Source: CAIXQW01 sp046049675 (GTDB lineage: Bacteria > Bacteroidota > Bacteroidia > Chitinophagales > Chitinophagaceae). Taken from it: a stretch of 64,000 bases of DNA. Each line of letters begins with the position of its first letter. The stretch's first letter is position 1. The position numbers were made by a program, and so were the translations under genes. The stretch is taken from positions 24,302-88,301 of the forward strand of contig JBJORA010000056.1 in NCBI GenBank assembly GCA_046049675.1. Reading direction: 5' to 3'. This document shows positions 1 to 6,807 of this stretch, piece by piece. The notes beneath the pieces are model-generated. The model saw only the letters and a list, made by a program, of their open reading frames with translations. It had not been told where the DNA came from and made no database searches.

Positions 1-360
1 CATAACGCTAGGTGTTGCTACGATAACGTCTACATCTGTCCAACCGCCATCTATTTTTGTAATAAACTCGTCCAAACCTACAAAGTCTGCACCTGCTGCT
101 TTTGCTTCTGCTTCTTTATCGGGCGTACAAAGTACCAATACGCGCTTTGTTTTACCAGTACCGTGTGGTAGGGTAACGGTGCCACGTATAGCTTGGTCGG
201 CCTTCTTAGGGTCTACACCAAGACGCACGTGTATATCTACACTGCTATCAAACTTAGTACAGTTAATATCTTTTACAAGCTTACTTGCTTCTTCGAGGCT
301 GTAATTTTTATTTTTATCAACCTTAGCTTCAGCTACTTTTCTTTTTTTAGTAATTGCCAT
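1..360 (-). CDS. rplA: 50S ribosomal protein L1, N-terminal half (cut by window edge)
   Basis: The minus-strand frame opens with ATG at 358-360 and runs without a stop to the left edge. It encodes MAITKKRKVAEAKVDKN and then the L1-type stretch with VRLGVDPKKADQ, RGTVTLPHGTGKT and RVLVLC. L1 binds 23S rRNA in the L1 stalk and, in other bacteria, represses its own operon. It lies 37 nt downstream of rplK in the same direction, the usual L11-L1 order. About 120 of roughly 230 residues are present. The call is secure. Confidence 0.95.
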   Translation of the reverse strand, partial: MAITKKRKVAEAKVDKNKNYSLEEASKLVKDINCTKFDSSVDIHVRLGVDPKKADQAIRGTVTLPHGTGKTKRVLVLCTPDKEAEAKAAGADFVGLDEFITKIDGGWTDVDVIVATPSVM

Positions 361-397
361 AATGCTGTTTTGTAATTATATGAAAGTTGAATAAAAA

Positions 398-838
398 TTA
401 AAATTGTGGTTTTTCGCCGTCAACAGTAATGCCCATGCTGCGTGCAGTGCCTGCAACTTGGTTTACAGCGCTTTCTAGCGTAAAGCAGTTAAGGTCTGGC
501 ATTTTGTCTTCTGCAATTGCCTTTACTTGCTCCCAAGTAACCTTGCCTACTTTAATACGGTTGCTTTCTTTACTACCACTTTTTACGTTGGCAGCTTCTA
601 GCAACTGTACAGCAGCTGGCGGAGTTTTAATCACAAACTCAAAGCTCTTGTCGCTGAAAACAGTAATTAATACTGGAAGTACTTTACCCTGCTTGTCCTG
701 AGTGCGTGCATTGAACTGCTTACAGAAGTCCATGATGTTAAGACCTTTACTACCTAGAGCAGGTCCAATTGGTGGTGCAGGGTTTGCTTGACCACCTTTG
801 CACTGAAGTTTTACGTAACCCGTAATTTCTTTAGCCAT
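398..838 (-). CDS. rplK: 50S ribosomal protein L11
   Basis: 146 residues, starting MAKEITGYVKLQCKGGQANP, which is the L11 N-terminus. PAPPIGPALGSKGLNIMDFC and the C-terminal GTARSMGITVDG are also typical of the family. L11 forms the GTPase-associated stalk base with 23S rRNA. An upstream in-frame ATG at 886 would add 16 unrelated residues, so 838 is chosen. A Bacteroidota-type promoter sits at 911-940. rplA follows after 37 nt. The gene normally found upstream in this phylum, nusG, is absent; an accessory gene on the other strand lies there instead. Confidence 0.97.
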   Translation of the reverse strand: MAKEITGYVKLQCKGGQANPAPPIGPALGSKGLNIMDFCKQFNARTQDKQGKVLPVLITVFSDKSFEFVIKTPPAAVQLLEAANVKSGSKESNRIKVGKVTWEQVKAIAEDKMPDLNCFTLESAVNQVAGTARSMGITVDGEKPQF

Positions 839-910
839 ATAAATGTTTTTGGTTGTAGCGTCTGGGCACACGACCCAAACTCCCATTCCTTCTTATTTTT
901 TGAAGGACGG

Positions 911-940
911 CAAAGGTACGATGCTCTCGCGATTTTGCAA
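911..940 (-). promoter_or_regulatory. Promoter of the rplK-rplA operon
   Basis: Read on the minus strand, TTG (940-938), 19 nt, then TACCTTTG (918-911). This fits the Bacteroidota sigma pattern TTG-N19..21-TAnnTTTG. The predicted transcript starts near 904, about 65 nt before the rplK ATG. Confidence 0.65.
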
Positions 941-1007
941 GCTTTTTGGCCCAAAAACCGCCCCAAATGGTCTGATAATAGACAGTTTTAACGCTGTATT
1001 TGGGCGC

Positions 1008-1105
1008 CCGGGCACGCTTTTCGCTACTAGTCCTCGGTGCGCCTTGCCTTCGTGCCTCGGCAAAACGCCCCTGTGGGCTATTCGCTTCAATCGTTGGCGC
1101 GGTGT
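1008..1105. repeat. GC-rich intergenic element with two related halves
   Basis: Within the gene-free stretch 839-1318 this part is markedly GC-rich compared with its surroundings. It holds two similar segments: GGGCACGCTTTTCGCTACTA near 1011 and GTGGGCTATTCGCTTCAATC near 1075. They share the core GGGCnnnnTTCGCT followed by a CAATC/CTAGTC-like stretch and a G-rich end. This resembles intergenic elements I remember from other Bacteroidota, but that is from memory. Apart from this and the promoters at both ends, I see nothing in 839-1318. Confidence 0.4.
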
Positions 1106-1263
1106 GGGTGATGCCCGTGTTTCATAATTTCCAATTGCTGGCGAGATAAGTATTTTAGTGGCACTAAATTTCAACAGGGTGTGAAATCCGATTTATGGCT
1201 GTTTCCAAAGATTAGATATTAACGAAGCGAGGGTATTATCAAAATAAGAAGGAAAATCGGCCG

Positions 1264-1295
1264 TTGACTGAGCACCATTATAATTCGTAATTTTG
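1264..1295 (+). promoter_or_regulatory. Promoter of the DUF1016 nuclease gene
   Basis: TTG (1264-1266), 21 nt, TAATTTTG (1288-1295). This matches the Bacteroidota consensus and ends 24 nt before the ATG. Confidence 0.5.
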
Positions 1296-1318
1296 TTTAG
1301 AGATAATATGCAAAAAGC

Positions 1319-2317
1319 ATGAGTGAAATAGTATCAACAGAACTAGCCAATAAAATTTCTGCCTTGCTAATTTCCGCGAGGGCGGAAGTATTACACACTG
1401 TTAATCATACAATGGTGTTGACATACTTTGAAATTGGCAAGATAATTATTGAAGAAGAGCAAAAAGGCAAGCAAAGAGCGGACTATGGCAAACAGATTAT
1501 TAAATCCTTGTCCGAGCGCTTAATTAAGCAATTTGGCAAAGGGTTTTCGCAAAGAAATTTGGAGCAAATGCGTCAATTTTACGCTGTTTACTCAAAAACG
1601 CAGACACTGTCTGCGGAATTTAAGCTGAGTTGGTCGCATTATATGAAATTGATGAGAATTGAAGATGAAAATGAAAGAAAATTCTATGAAATTGAGTCGC
1701 ACAAAAACAATTGGAGTCTTCGAGAACTTAACAGACAATACGACTCTGCCCTTTATACTCGTTTGGCCTTAAGCAAGGACAAAGAAGAGATTTTGCAACT
1801 TTCCATTAAGGGTCAAACTATCGAGAAACCACAGGATGCTATTAAAGATCCCTATATACTTGAATTTATTGGATTGCCAGAACAGGCAGTCTACTCTGAA
1901 AGTAGACTAGAACAAAACTTGATTGACAAGTTAGAGCATTTTTTACTCGAATTAGGAAGTGGTTTTACATTCGTTGCCCGTCAGTTTAGAATTAGTTTTG
2001 ACGATAAACACTTTAAGGTGGATTTGGTATTCTACAACAGAATCCTAAAGTGTTTTGTACTAATAGACCTAAAAATCGGCGAACTAAAACATCAAGACAT
2101 AGGACAAATGCAGATGTATGTGAACTACTACGATAGGCAAGTAAAACTAGAAGAGGAAAACAAAACCATCGGAATCATCCTATGCCAAAATAAAAGTGAG
2201 GCAGTGGTAGAGTTCACGTTGCCTGAAAACAACACACAGATTTTTGCTAGTAAATACTTAACAGTATTGCCTAGCAGAGAAGCATTAATTAAACTAATGA
2301 ATTCTCGAGATAAGTAA
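1319..2317 (+). CDS. DUF1016 (YhcG-type) PDDEXK nuclease family protein
   Basis: 332 residues. The N-terminal DUF1016 helical domain (about 10-160) contains the typical YGKQIIKSLSERLIKQFGKG and FSQRNLEQMRQFY stretches. The C-terminal PDDEXK-like domain (about 170-330) shows a family-typical acidic site: VDLVFYNR with D235, then LIDLKIGE with D250 and K252. By homology it is a DNA-binding or nuclease protein, often found near restriction systems and mobile elements, but its function is not settled. No restriction gene is next to it here. It has its own promoter and stands alone between rplK and a convergent SRPBCC gene. Length is normal for the family and the gene looks intact. Confidence 0.88.
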   Translation: MSEIVSTELANKISALLISARAEVLHTVNHTMVLTYFEIGKIIIEEEQKGKQRADYGKQIIKSLSERLIKQFGKGFSQRNLEQMRQFYAVYSKTQTLSAEFKLSWSHYMKLMRIEDENERKFYEIESHKNNWSLRELNRQYDSALYTRLALSKDKEEILQLSIKGQTIEKPQDAIKDPYILEFIGLPEQAVYSESRLEQNLIDKLEHFLLELGSGFTFVARQFRISFDDKHFKVDLVFYNRILKCFVLIDLKIGELKHQDIGQMQMYVNYYDRQVKLEEENKTIGIILCQNKSEAVVEFTLPENNTQIFASKYLTVLPSREALIKLMNSRDK

Positions 2318-2413
2318 ATAGACTTTGTAAGTCTTGCCTTCGTTACAATTTTTGCAAATAAGAGAAGACCCACCTACTCTAGGATGTCTATTTTAGCAGC
2401 TAGTGAAGCTTTT

Positions 2414-2827
2414 TTAGTGCGCCTCTGTATACTGCTTAAAATTTTGCAATATCGCCTGCCAGCCTTGTTCCTGCAGCTCAATAGGGTTTTCATTTTCGGC
2501 ATCAAAGCTGATGGTTATGCCTGTAAAGTCCGTACGTTCTTCCAACTTTACAATCACCTTTCTGTTGTCGGTTAAAGTATAAGCCAGCTTATCGCCGGGT
2601 ATCACGTCTGTGTACACAGCTTCAAAATCAAAGCCAAAGCTACCATCCCTGGCCTCCACTCTTGCACGGTAAGTACCGCCTACCCTCAAATCGTTAGTAG
2701 CACTCGGGCAGTGCCAGCTCTCGTGCGCAAAATTCCATTGCGTAATATGCTCGGGCATGGTGTAGTAGTCCCATACTTTTTGTTTGCTGGCTGGTATGTG
2801 TGCGGCAATGGTGATGATGGTGTGCAT
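2414..2827 (-). CDS. SRPBCC-fold (AHSA1-like) protein
   Basis: 137 residues, starting MHTIITIAAHIPASKQKVWD. The pattern fits the START/Bet v1-like AHSA1 family: an N-terminal strand, VWDYYTMPEHITQWNFA, then DLRVGGTYRARVEARDG, and a C-terminal helix ending GWQAILQNFKQY. Such proteins bind hydrophobic ligands in a cavity; the ligand here cannot be read from sequence. The gene is complete. Its first ~30 codons recur as decayed copies at 4342-4442 and 6588-6653, so it once had paralogues. Upstream, rc of TAAAGATAG gives TATCTTTA, a near match to the promoter consensus. Confidence 0.85.
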   Translation of the reverse strand: MHTIITIAAHIPASKQKVWDYYTMPEHITQWNFAHESWHCPSATNDLRVGGTYRARVEARDGSFGFDFEAVYTDVIPGDKLAYTLTDNRKVIVKLEERTDFTGITISFDAENENPIELQEQGWQAILQNFKQYTEAH

Positions 2828-3027
2828 GGTGTATCAACTCGTAGCGTAAAGATAGGGCGAGTTAGCGAATGTCTTATTGCAGTACAAGAAAATCATCCGA
2901 AACGGGCATGACAGTAACGTGGGTGCACTGGAATCGGCCGGAATAACTACTATAGCTAGGCGCACTTACGAGCATTTGTCCTAGCAATTTCTTGAACCTT
3001 ATCTATCAAAATCAGCACTTAGGTTAC

Positions 3028-3174
3028 TTTGTTTATCATTTTTGGCCTTTTTTGATAAACAAAGTGTTTTGTTTATCAAATCGAGGGAACAAACTTGTTT
3101 GTTTATCAAATTTTGCGAAATATGATAGACAAAGTGGTTTGTTTGTCATAATTTTATATTTTTTGATACACAAA
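3028..3174. promoter_or_regulatory. Array of seven operator-like repeats before the Fic gene
   Basis: Seven copies of an 11-bp motif, TTTGTTTATCA or its complement, lie at 3028 (+), 3053 (-), 3068 (+), 3098 (+), 3123 (-), 3138 (+) and 3164 (-). The last three differ by one base each (GTC/TAG/TAC for TTATC). The spacing repeats as 25, 15 and 30 nt, so a 70-bp unit (+,-,+) is duplicated in tandem. The array ends 9 nt before the Fic ATG. Its position suggests binding sites for a repressor. The winged-helix-like C-terminus of the Fic protein itself is a candidate binder; that is inference. Confidence 0.75.
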
Positions 3175-3183
3175 GGTAATAAA

Positions 3184-4302
3184 ATGGAATTAAATCTAGA
3201 GCACGCGGTAAACTATCATTACAATAAATTCCCGCCTCAAAGCATTGATTATAACTATTTCATCAATGAACTTATAAAAGCGACAGATGCCTTAGCAAGG
3301 TTTGACCAAATGCTAAAAAACATGCATAACAATGAAATTCTGCTTGCGCCATTAAGGAATCAAGAAGCCTTGATATCGTCTAGAATTGAAGGCACCATAA
3401 GTACAATGGACGAAATATTGCAATATGAGGCAGATGAAAACGATACAACGATGCATACTGATGTACGGTCTGATGTAATTGAAACCGTTCTCTATCAACG
3501 TGCATTAAAAAATGCACAAAAGGCATTAAGTGAAGGATACGACATCTCTAGCAGTTTAATAAAGCAAATGCACCAACAGCTATTGTCTTTAGGTAGAGGT
3601 GCTGCAAAGTCGCCTGGGGCCTACAAAACAGAACAGAATTATTTAGCAGACAAAGCAAAAAGAACGGTACAATTTATACCAATAAGCCCAGAGAAATTAA
3701 TTGATGGCATTGACATCTTATTGCAATACTTACAAGAAAGCAATGATCCAGTATTAGTTAAAACAGCATTGATGCATGTAGAGTTTGAAGCACTACATCC
3801 ATTTCAAGATGGCAATGGCAGGATAGGAAGAATGCTGATAACCTTATTGCTTTGGAAATCGCAAATTATTTCACAACCACACTTTTACATCAGCGGATAT
3901 TTAGAACAACATAAAGATCAATACATAGATTTAATGCGCAATGTTTCTGCACACAACGATTGGAACGAATGGATAAGATTTTTTTTGATTGCAGTTGAAC
4001 AGCAAGCTATGAACAACCTACAGATAGCAGAAAGCATCCGTAAGCTGTACGAAGAAATGAAAACAAGTTTTGCAGAAATACTAGCATCAAAATGGAGCCT
4101 CAATGCGCTTGATTTTGTGTTTACAAACCCAGTATTTAGGAATAATAGATTTGCCAATGATACAGGCATTCCTGCACCTACTACTGCAAAGTTTACAAAA
4201 AGACTTTTAGACATTGGCTATTTATCCATTAGACAAGCAGCTGCTGGAAGACGCTCTGCATTGTACTCGTTTGAGCCATTAATGAAATTGGTGAGAATTT
4301 AG
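3184..4302 (+). CDS. Fic-domain AMP-transferase, class II, with C-terminal DNA-binding-like region
   Basis: 372 residues with start MELNLEHAVNYHYNKFPPQS. The frame is open back to 2992, but that extension would translate the operator repeats, so ATG 3184 is preferred. Length and layout match the Shewanella SoFic type. There is an N-terminal Fic_N region with the inhibitory motif SSRIEG (65-70), the catalytic Fic motif HPFQDGNGRIGR (205-216), and a C-terminal winged-helix-like part (about 310-372). Family knowledge: Fic enzymes transfer AMP to target hydroxyls and are held inactive by the inhibitory glutamate (E69 here). All key residues are present. A repeat array immediately upstream suggests tight, perhaps autogenous, control. 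Confidence 0.92.
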   Translation: MELNLEHAVNYHYNKFPPQSIDYNYFINELIKATDALARFDQMLKNMHNNEILLAPLRNQEALISSRIEGTISTMDEILQYEADENDTTMHTDVRSDVIETVLYQRALKNAQKALSEGYDISSSLIKQMHQQLLSLGRGAAKSPGAYKTEQNYLADKAKRTVQFIPISPEKLIDGIDILLQYLQESNDPVLVKTALMHVEFEALHPFQDGNGRIGRMLITLLLWKSQIISQPHFYISGYLEQHKDQYIDLMRNVSAHNDWNEWIRFFLIAVEQQAMNNLQIAESIRKLYEEMKTSFAEILASKWSLNALDFVFTNPVFRNNRFANDTGIPAPTTAKFTKRLLDIGYLSIRQAAAGRRSALYSFEPLMKLVRI

Positions 4303-4341
4303 TGGTGGTGCGGGTGGCGTGGCATTTGTTAACTCACCAAA

Positions 4342-4598
4342 GTAAATTGCTATTGGGTAATATGCGCAGGGAGGGTATAGTAGTCCCACACTTTTTGTTT
4401 GCTGGCATTGATGTGGGCGGCGATGGTGATGATGGTGTGCATGATATTGGTGAATGCTTTTGCAAAGATAAGGGGGAGTGGTTTTAATGCGTATTGCGTA
4501 AGGGCAAAAAGTGAGGTTTTAGGGAGACAATTTGAGCGCTGGTATTATTTTTTGGCGAAGTGGGAACGTGGGTATATTATTGTGGCAGCAATCATGCT
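4342..4598 (-). pseudogene. Decayed 5' end and promoter of an SRPBCC paralogue (relic 1)
   Basis: On the minus strand, 4442 down to about 4342 aligns with the first ~32 codons of the SRPBCC gene at 2414-2827, including the CACACTTTTTGTTTGCTGGC stretch and the ATG at 4440-4442. The body of the gene is missing. The former upstream part (4463-4598) keeps a TATCTTTG promoter box (rc of 4463-4470). It also shares a block, GGTATTATTTTTTGGCGAAG, with relic 2. The HEPN gene begins directly after it. This accounts for most of the gene-free stretch 4303-4624. Confidence 0.75.
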
Positions 4599-4624
4599 AG
4601 GGTAAAACAACTACTTAACAACGT

Positions 4625-5398
4625 ATGATACTTCAGACAGCAATAAATCACTTCAACGAAGATATCCAACGTGCAAAGGATTTAAACAGCTATGCGGCAG
4701 GATTAGCCGAAGGGACTATCAGAAATGACATTCTGAGAACGGCATGGATGATGGCAGTCGGCTCACTTGATGCATACTTTTGCGACGCGTACGGAGACTT
4801 AGTAGCAAGGACTTTTAGAGCAAAGCGGAGTGAACCAGGGATACAACTTCCTTCTAAAATGAAAAGTATAATGGTTCCTATACCTGTGGTATTAGATAAC
4901 GATTTGACTAGCGGGTGGCTATGGAGAATGATTGCTAGAGATTTAATTGAGAAGGACAATGTGCTGTCGGTAAAAAAAATCAAGGAGTTATTCAATGTGT
5001 TTTTCAGGGATACGCATAAGCTATTTACCGCTAATGGAGTACCTCTTGACAGATGGATTACAAGACAACAATCTATGCACCGACTTTTTGGCTTTAATAG
5101 GACAGCCTATAGACAAGCTACTGGACAAGCAAGGGTAGCTCTTCGCAAGGCTGCTATTGAACATATGGAGGTGCGTTTGTCGGTCATTTTCCAAAGACGG
5201 CACGACTGCATTCATAATTGTGATAGACCATTAATTGCTGTAAATAATAGAAACATAACGCCACCGTATGTAAGGAACGTAATTGAAGATGTTGAGTATA
5301 TTATCATTAGGTGTCAGGAGGACGTGCTGACTGAATTTCCCAAATTCCTAACTGCTTTGGGTTTTAGTGCTGTTACAAGAAACAGCGTAGGGGTATAA
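4625..5398 (+). CDS. HEPN-domain protein, putative RNase
   Basis: 257 residues, mostly helical by appearance. The C-terminal half has RHDCIHNC, which gives the HEPN catalytic pattern R-x4-H (R192, H197) followed by N198, as in the RiboL-PSP-HEPN group. The N-terminal part has AWMMAVGSLDAYFCDAYGDL, a helix also common in that group. Family knowledge: HEPN proteins with R-x4-H cut RNA in toxin-antitoxin, abortive infection and other defence settings. No MNT-type antitoxin is adjacent. It begins 27 nt after relic 1 and is followed by an unusual intergenic repeat. The HEPN call is good; its target is unknown. Confidence 0.75.
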   Translation: MILQTAINHFNEDIQRAKDLNSYAAGLAEGTIRNDILRTAWMMAVGSLDAYFCDAYGDLVARTFRAKRSEPGIQLPSKMKSIMVPIPVVLDNDLTSGWLWRMIARDLIEKDNVLSVKKIKELFNVFFRDTHKLFTANGVPLDRWITRQQSMHRLFGFNRTAYRQATGQARVALRKAAIEHMEVRLSVIFQRRHDCIHNCDRPLIAVNNRNITPPYVRNVIEDVEYIIIRCQEDVLTEFPKFLTALGFSAVTRNSVGV

Positions 5399-5460
5399 TA
5401 GTAACTATGACGCTTTATACACACAGAAGAAATACTGGCGCTAACGAGCCGTTTGCAATA

Positions 5461-5593
5461 GTGGGAGTTCTGTGCTTCATAGACACATTTGTGCAGGGGG
5501 GGGTAGTTCAGTTCTCCAAATAAAGTTTAGGCTAATAAACCCCGCCATCAGAAACATCCAAAACGCTCGCAGAATCCGGTGATGATTGTGCTA
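5461..5593 (+). repeat. Intergenic repeat, copy A
   Basis: Blocks in order: GTGGGAGTTCTGTGCTTCAT, GTAGTTCAG, AAAGTTTAGGC, AACCCCGCC (5461-5548), then GCAGAATCCGGTGATGATTG (5569-5588) and GCTAAC. The same blocks occur in copy B at 6451-6575, but there the GCAGA..CGGTGATG block comes first. It fills most of the gap between the HEPN and coiled-coil genes. Confidence 0.55.
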
Positions 5594-5649
5594 ACTTGAA
5601 ACGATACGCAAAGCATGAGACAGACTATAATTAAACTAAACGACAAGAG

Positions 5650-6381
5650 ATGTTTTACACAGTTAATCTAACAATATCGATAGGCGACATTATCAATTTC
5701 TTAATTCTAATTTCGGGCATCGTAGCAGTTTACATTCAGAATCGAGCGTTGAAAGTTTCTGAGAAGGAGCTGCATGCAAAGATGACAGACCTTGAAACAG
5801 TTGTCAAAGAACTTGACCAAGAGAGAAAAGATAGAACTCGGCAAATCGACGAGCGGAAGGAAGAAGATTTGCGGCTGCTCAATTATACTTCATCAGTAGT
5901 TGCAACTGAGCAAGAGAACAGACGTAAGATGGAAGAAATGTTTTATAATCACTTCTCGACCCTTAACCTTTCAGCTGTTGTCATTTCAAAAACACTCCAT
6001 TCATTTATTGTTCAATTTCACAAGGCTGTCGCCAAAATGGACGACGAACAAATTGCAGAAACATTGCCCGTCTTAAATGTTCTGGAACGTATTGCACAAG
6101 CAAACACTCTTGACAATAAATCTTATGAGGTTTCTAAGCAATTCAATCAAGACACAAGAGAAGCAAGCAAAAAATTTGAAGCAACGAGAAATCAAATCAC
6201 AGCAACAATACCATATTCTAAAAAATTTGAGGAGGAGCTTGAAAAGGCAAAAAGGCAATTTGATATCGACTTAGCATTTGCAGTTAAAAGACACAATGAT
6301 GCCTCTGCCGAATTGGGTGTTGACTACACAAAAATCGATAGCGAACTAAGCAATGCGATAAAGAAAATATTGTCGCTTTAG
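5650..6381 (+). CDS. Membrane-anchored coiled-coil protein of unknown function
   Basis: 243 residues. One transmembrane helix near the N-terminus (about 12-30, IINFLILISGIVAVYI) is followed by a long charged helical region. Heptad-like patterns are strong at about 35-100 (KELHAKMTDLETVVKELDQE) and 165-240 (KKFEEELEKAKRQFDIDLAF), so coiled coils are likely and the bulk would be cytoplasmic. No catalytic motif is visible. It lies between two copies of an intergenic repeat and downstream of the HEPN gene, with a 251-nt gap, so it is probably transcribed separately. The family is not recognised. Confidence 0.7.
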   Translation: MFYTVNLTISIGDIINFLILISGIVAVYIQNRALKVSEKELHAKMTDLETVVKELDQERKDRTRQIDERKEEDLRLLNYTSSVVATEQENRRKMEEMFYNHFSTLNLSAVVISKTLHSFIVQFHKAVAKMDDEQIAETLPVLNVLERIAQANTLDNKSYEVSKQFNQDTREASKKFEATRNQITATIPYSKKFEEELEKAKRQFDIDLAFAVKRHNDASAELGVDYTKIDSELSNAIKKILSL

Positions 6382-6450
6382 ACAGCATTAAAAACAAGTT
6401 ACAACACTTGGAGCCATATGTCTTGCGCAAAACGGACTTGAAGCATATAT

Positions 6451-6575
6451 GCAGAGTTCGGTGATGCCGCTAAAATTGGGATTGCGATAGCTAGGGTTCA
6501 GTGTTTTATACACCCAAACAAGCAAGCTGGAAGTGTAGTTCTGCGAAACAAGTTTAGCGCCAAAACACTCCGCTA
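6451..6575 (+). repeat. Intergenic repeat, copy B
   Basis: GCAGAGTTCGGTGATGCCGC (6451-6470), then GGGTTCAGTGTTTTATACAC, GTAGTTCTGC, AAGTTTAGCGCC and ACTCCGC (6492-6575). This is homologous block by block to copy A at 5461-5593. Together with relic 2 it accounts for the gap 6382-6807. Confidence 0.55.
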
Positions 6576-6587
6576 GGGCAAGCCCCG

Positions 6588-6791
6588 AACTGTACACCCA
6601 CACTTTTTGGTGACTGGCTTGTATATGTATGGCGATGGTTGCGGTGGATGCATGTTCACAGATAGGGCAAGCGGTTTTGAATTTGTATTCCTTAAGGGCG
6701 ACATATGAGGTTTTTACTAGCGTATTTGATTGGTGGTATTATTTTTTTGGTAAAGTCGGGACGTGGATATATTATTGTGTTACACCAATGC
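6588..6791 (-). pseudogene. Decayed 5' end and upstream region of an SRPBCC paralogue (relic 2)
   Basis: From ATG at 6651-6653 (minus) to about 6588 the sequence aligns with the first ~20 codons of the SRPBCC gene, with indels that break the frame. Beyond the ATG, 6660-6791 aligns with the upstream part of relic 1, including GATAGGGCAAGCGGTTTT and GGTATTATTTTTTTGG..ACGTGGATATATTATTGTG. It ends 16 nt before the protease gene. Confidence 0.65.
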
Positions 6792-6807
6792 TACAAAGAC
6801 GACAAAG

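Noticed and set aside
1000..1110. tRNA or other structured RNA gene in the GC-rich stretch
   Set aside because: No cloverleaf, anticodon arm or T-loop sequence (GGTTCGA) could be found on either strand.
3053..3078. Rho-independent terminator before the Fic gene
   Set aside because: The complementary arms are part of a longer array of the same 11-mer in both orientations, better explained as binding sites.
5399..6807. Integron attC sites between single-gene units
   Set aside because: The block repeats lack the paired inverted core sites (RYYYAAC/GTTRRRY) and no integrase is present; the two GCTAAC boxes are in direct orientation.
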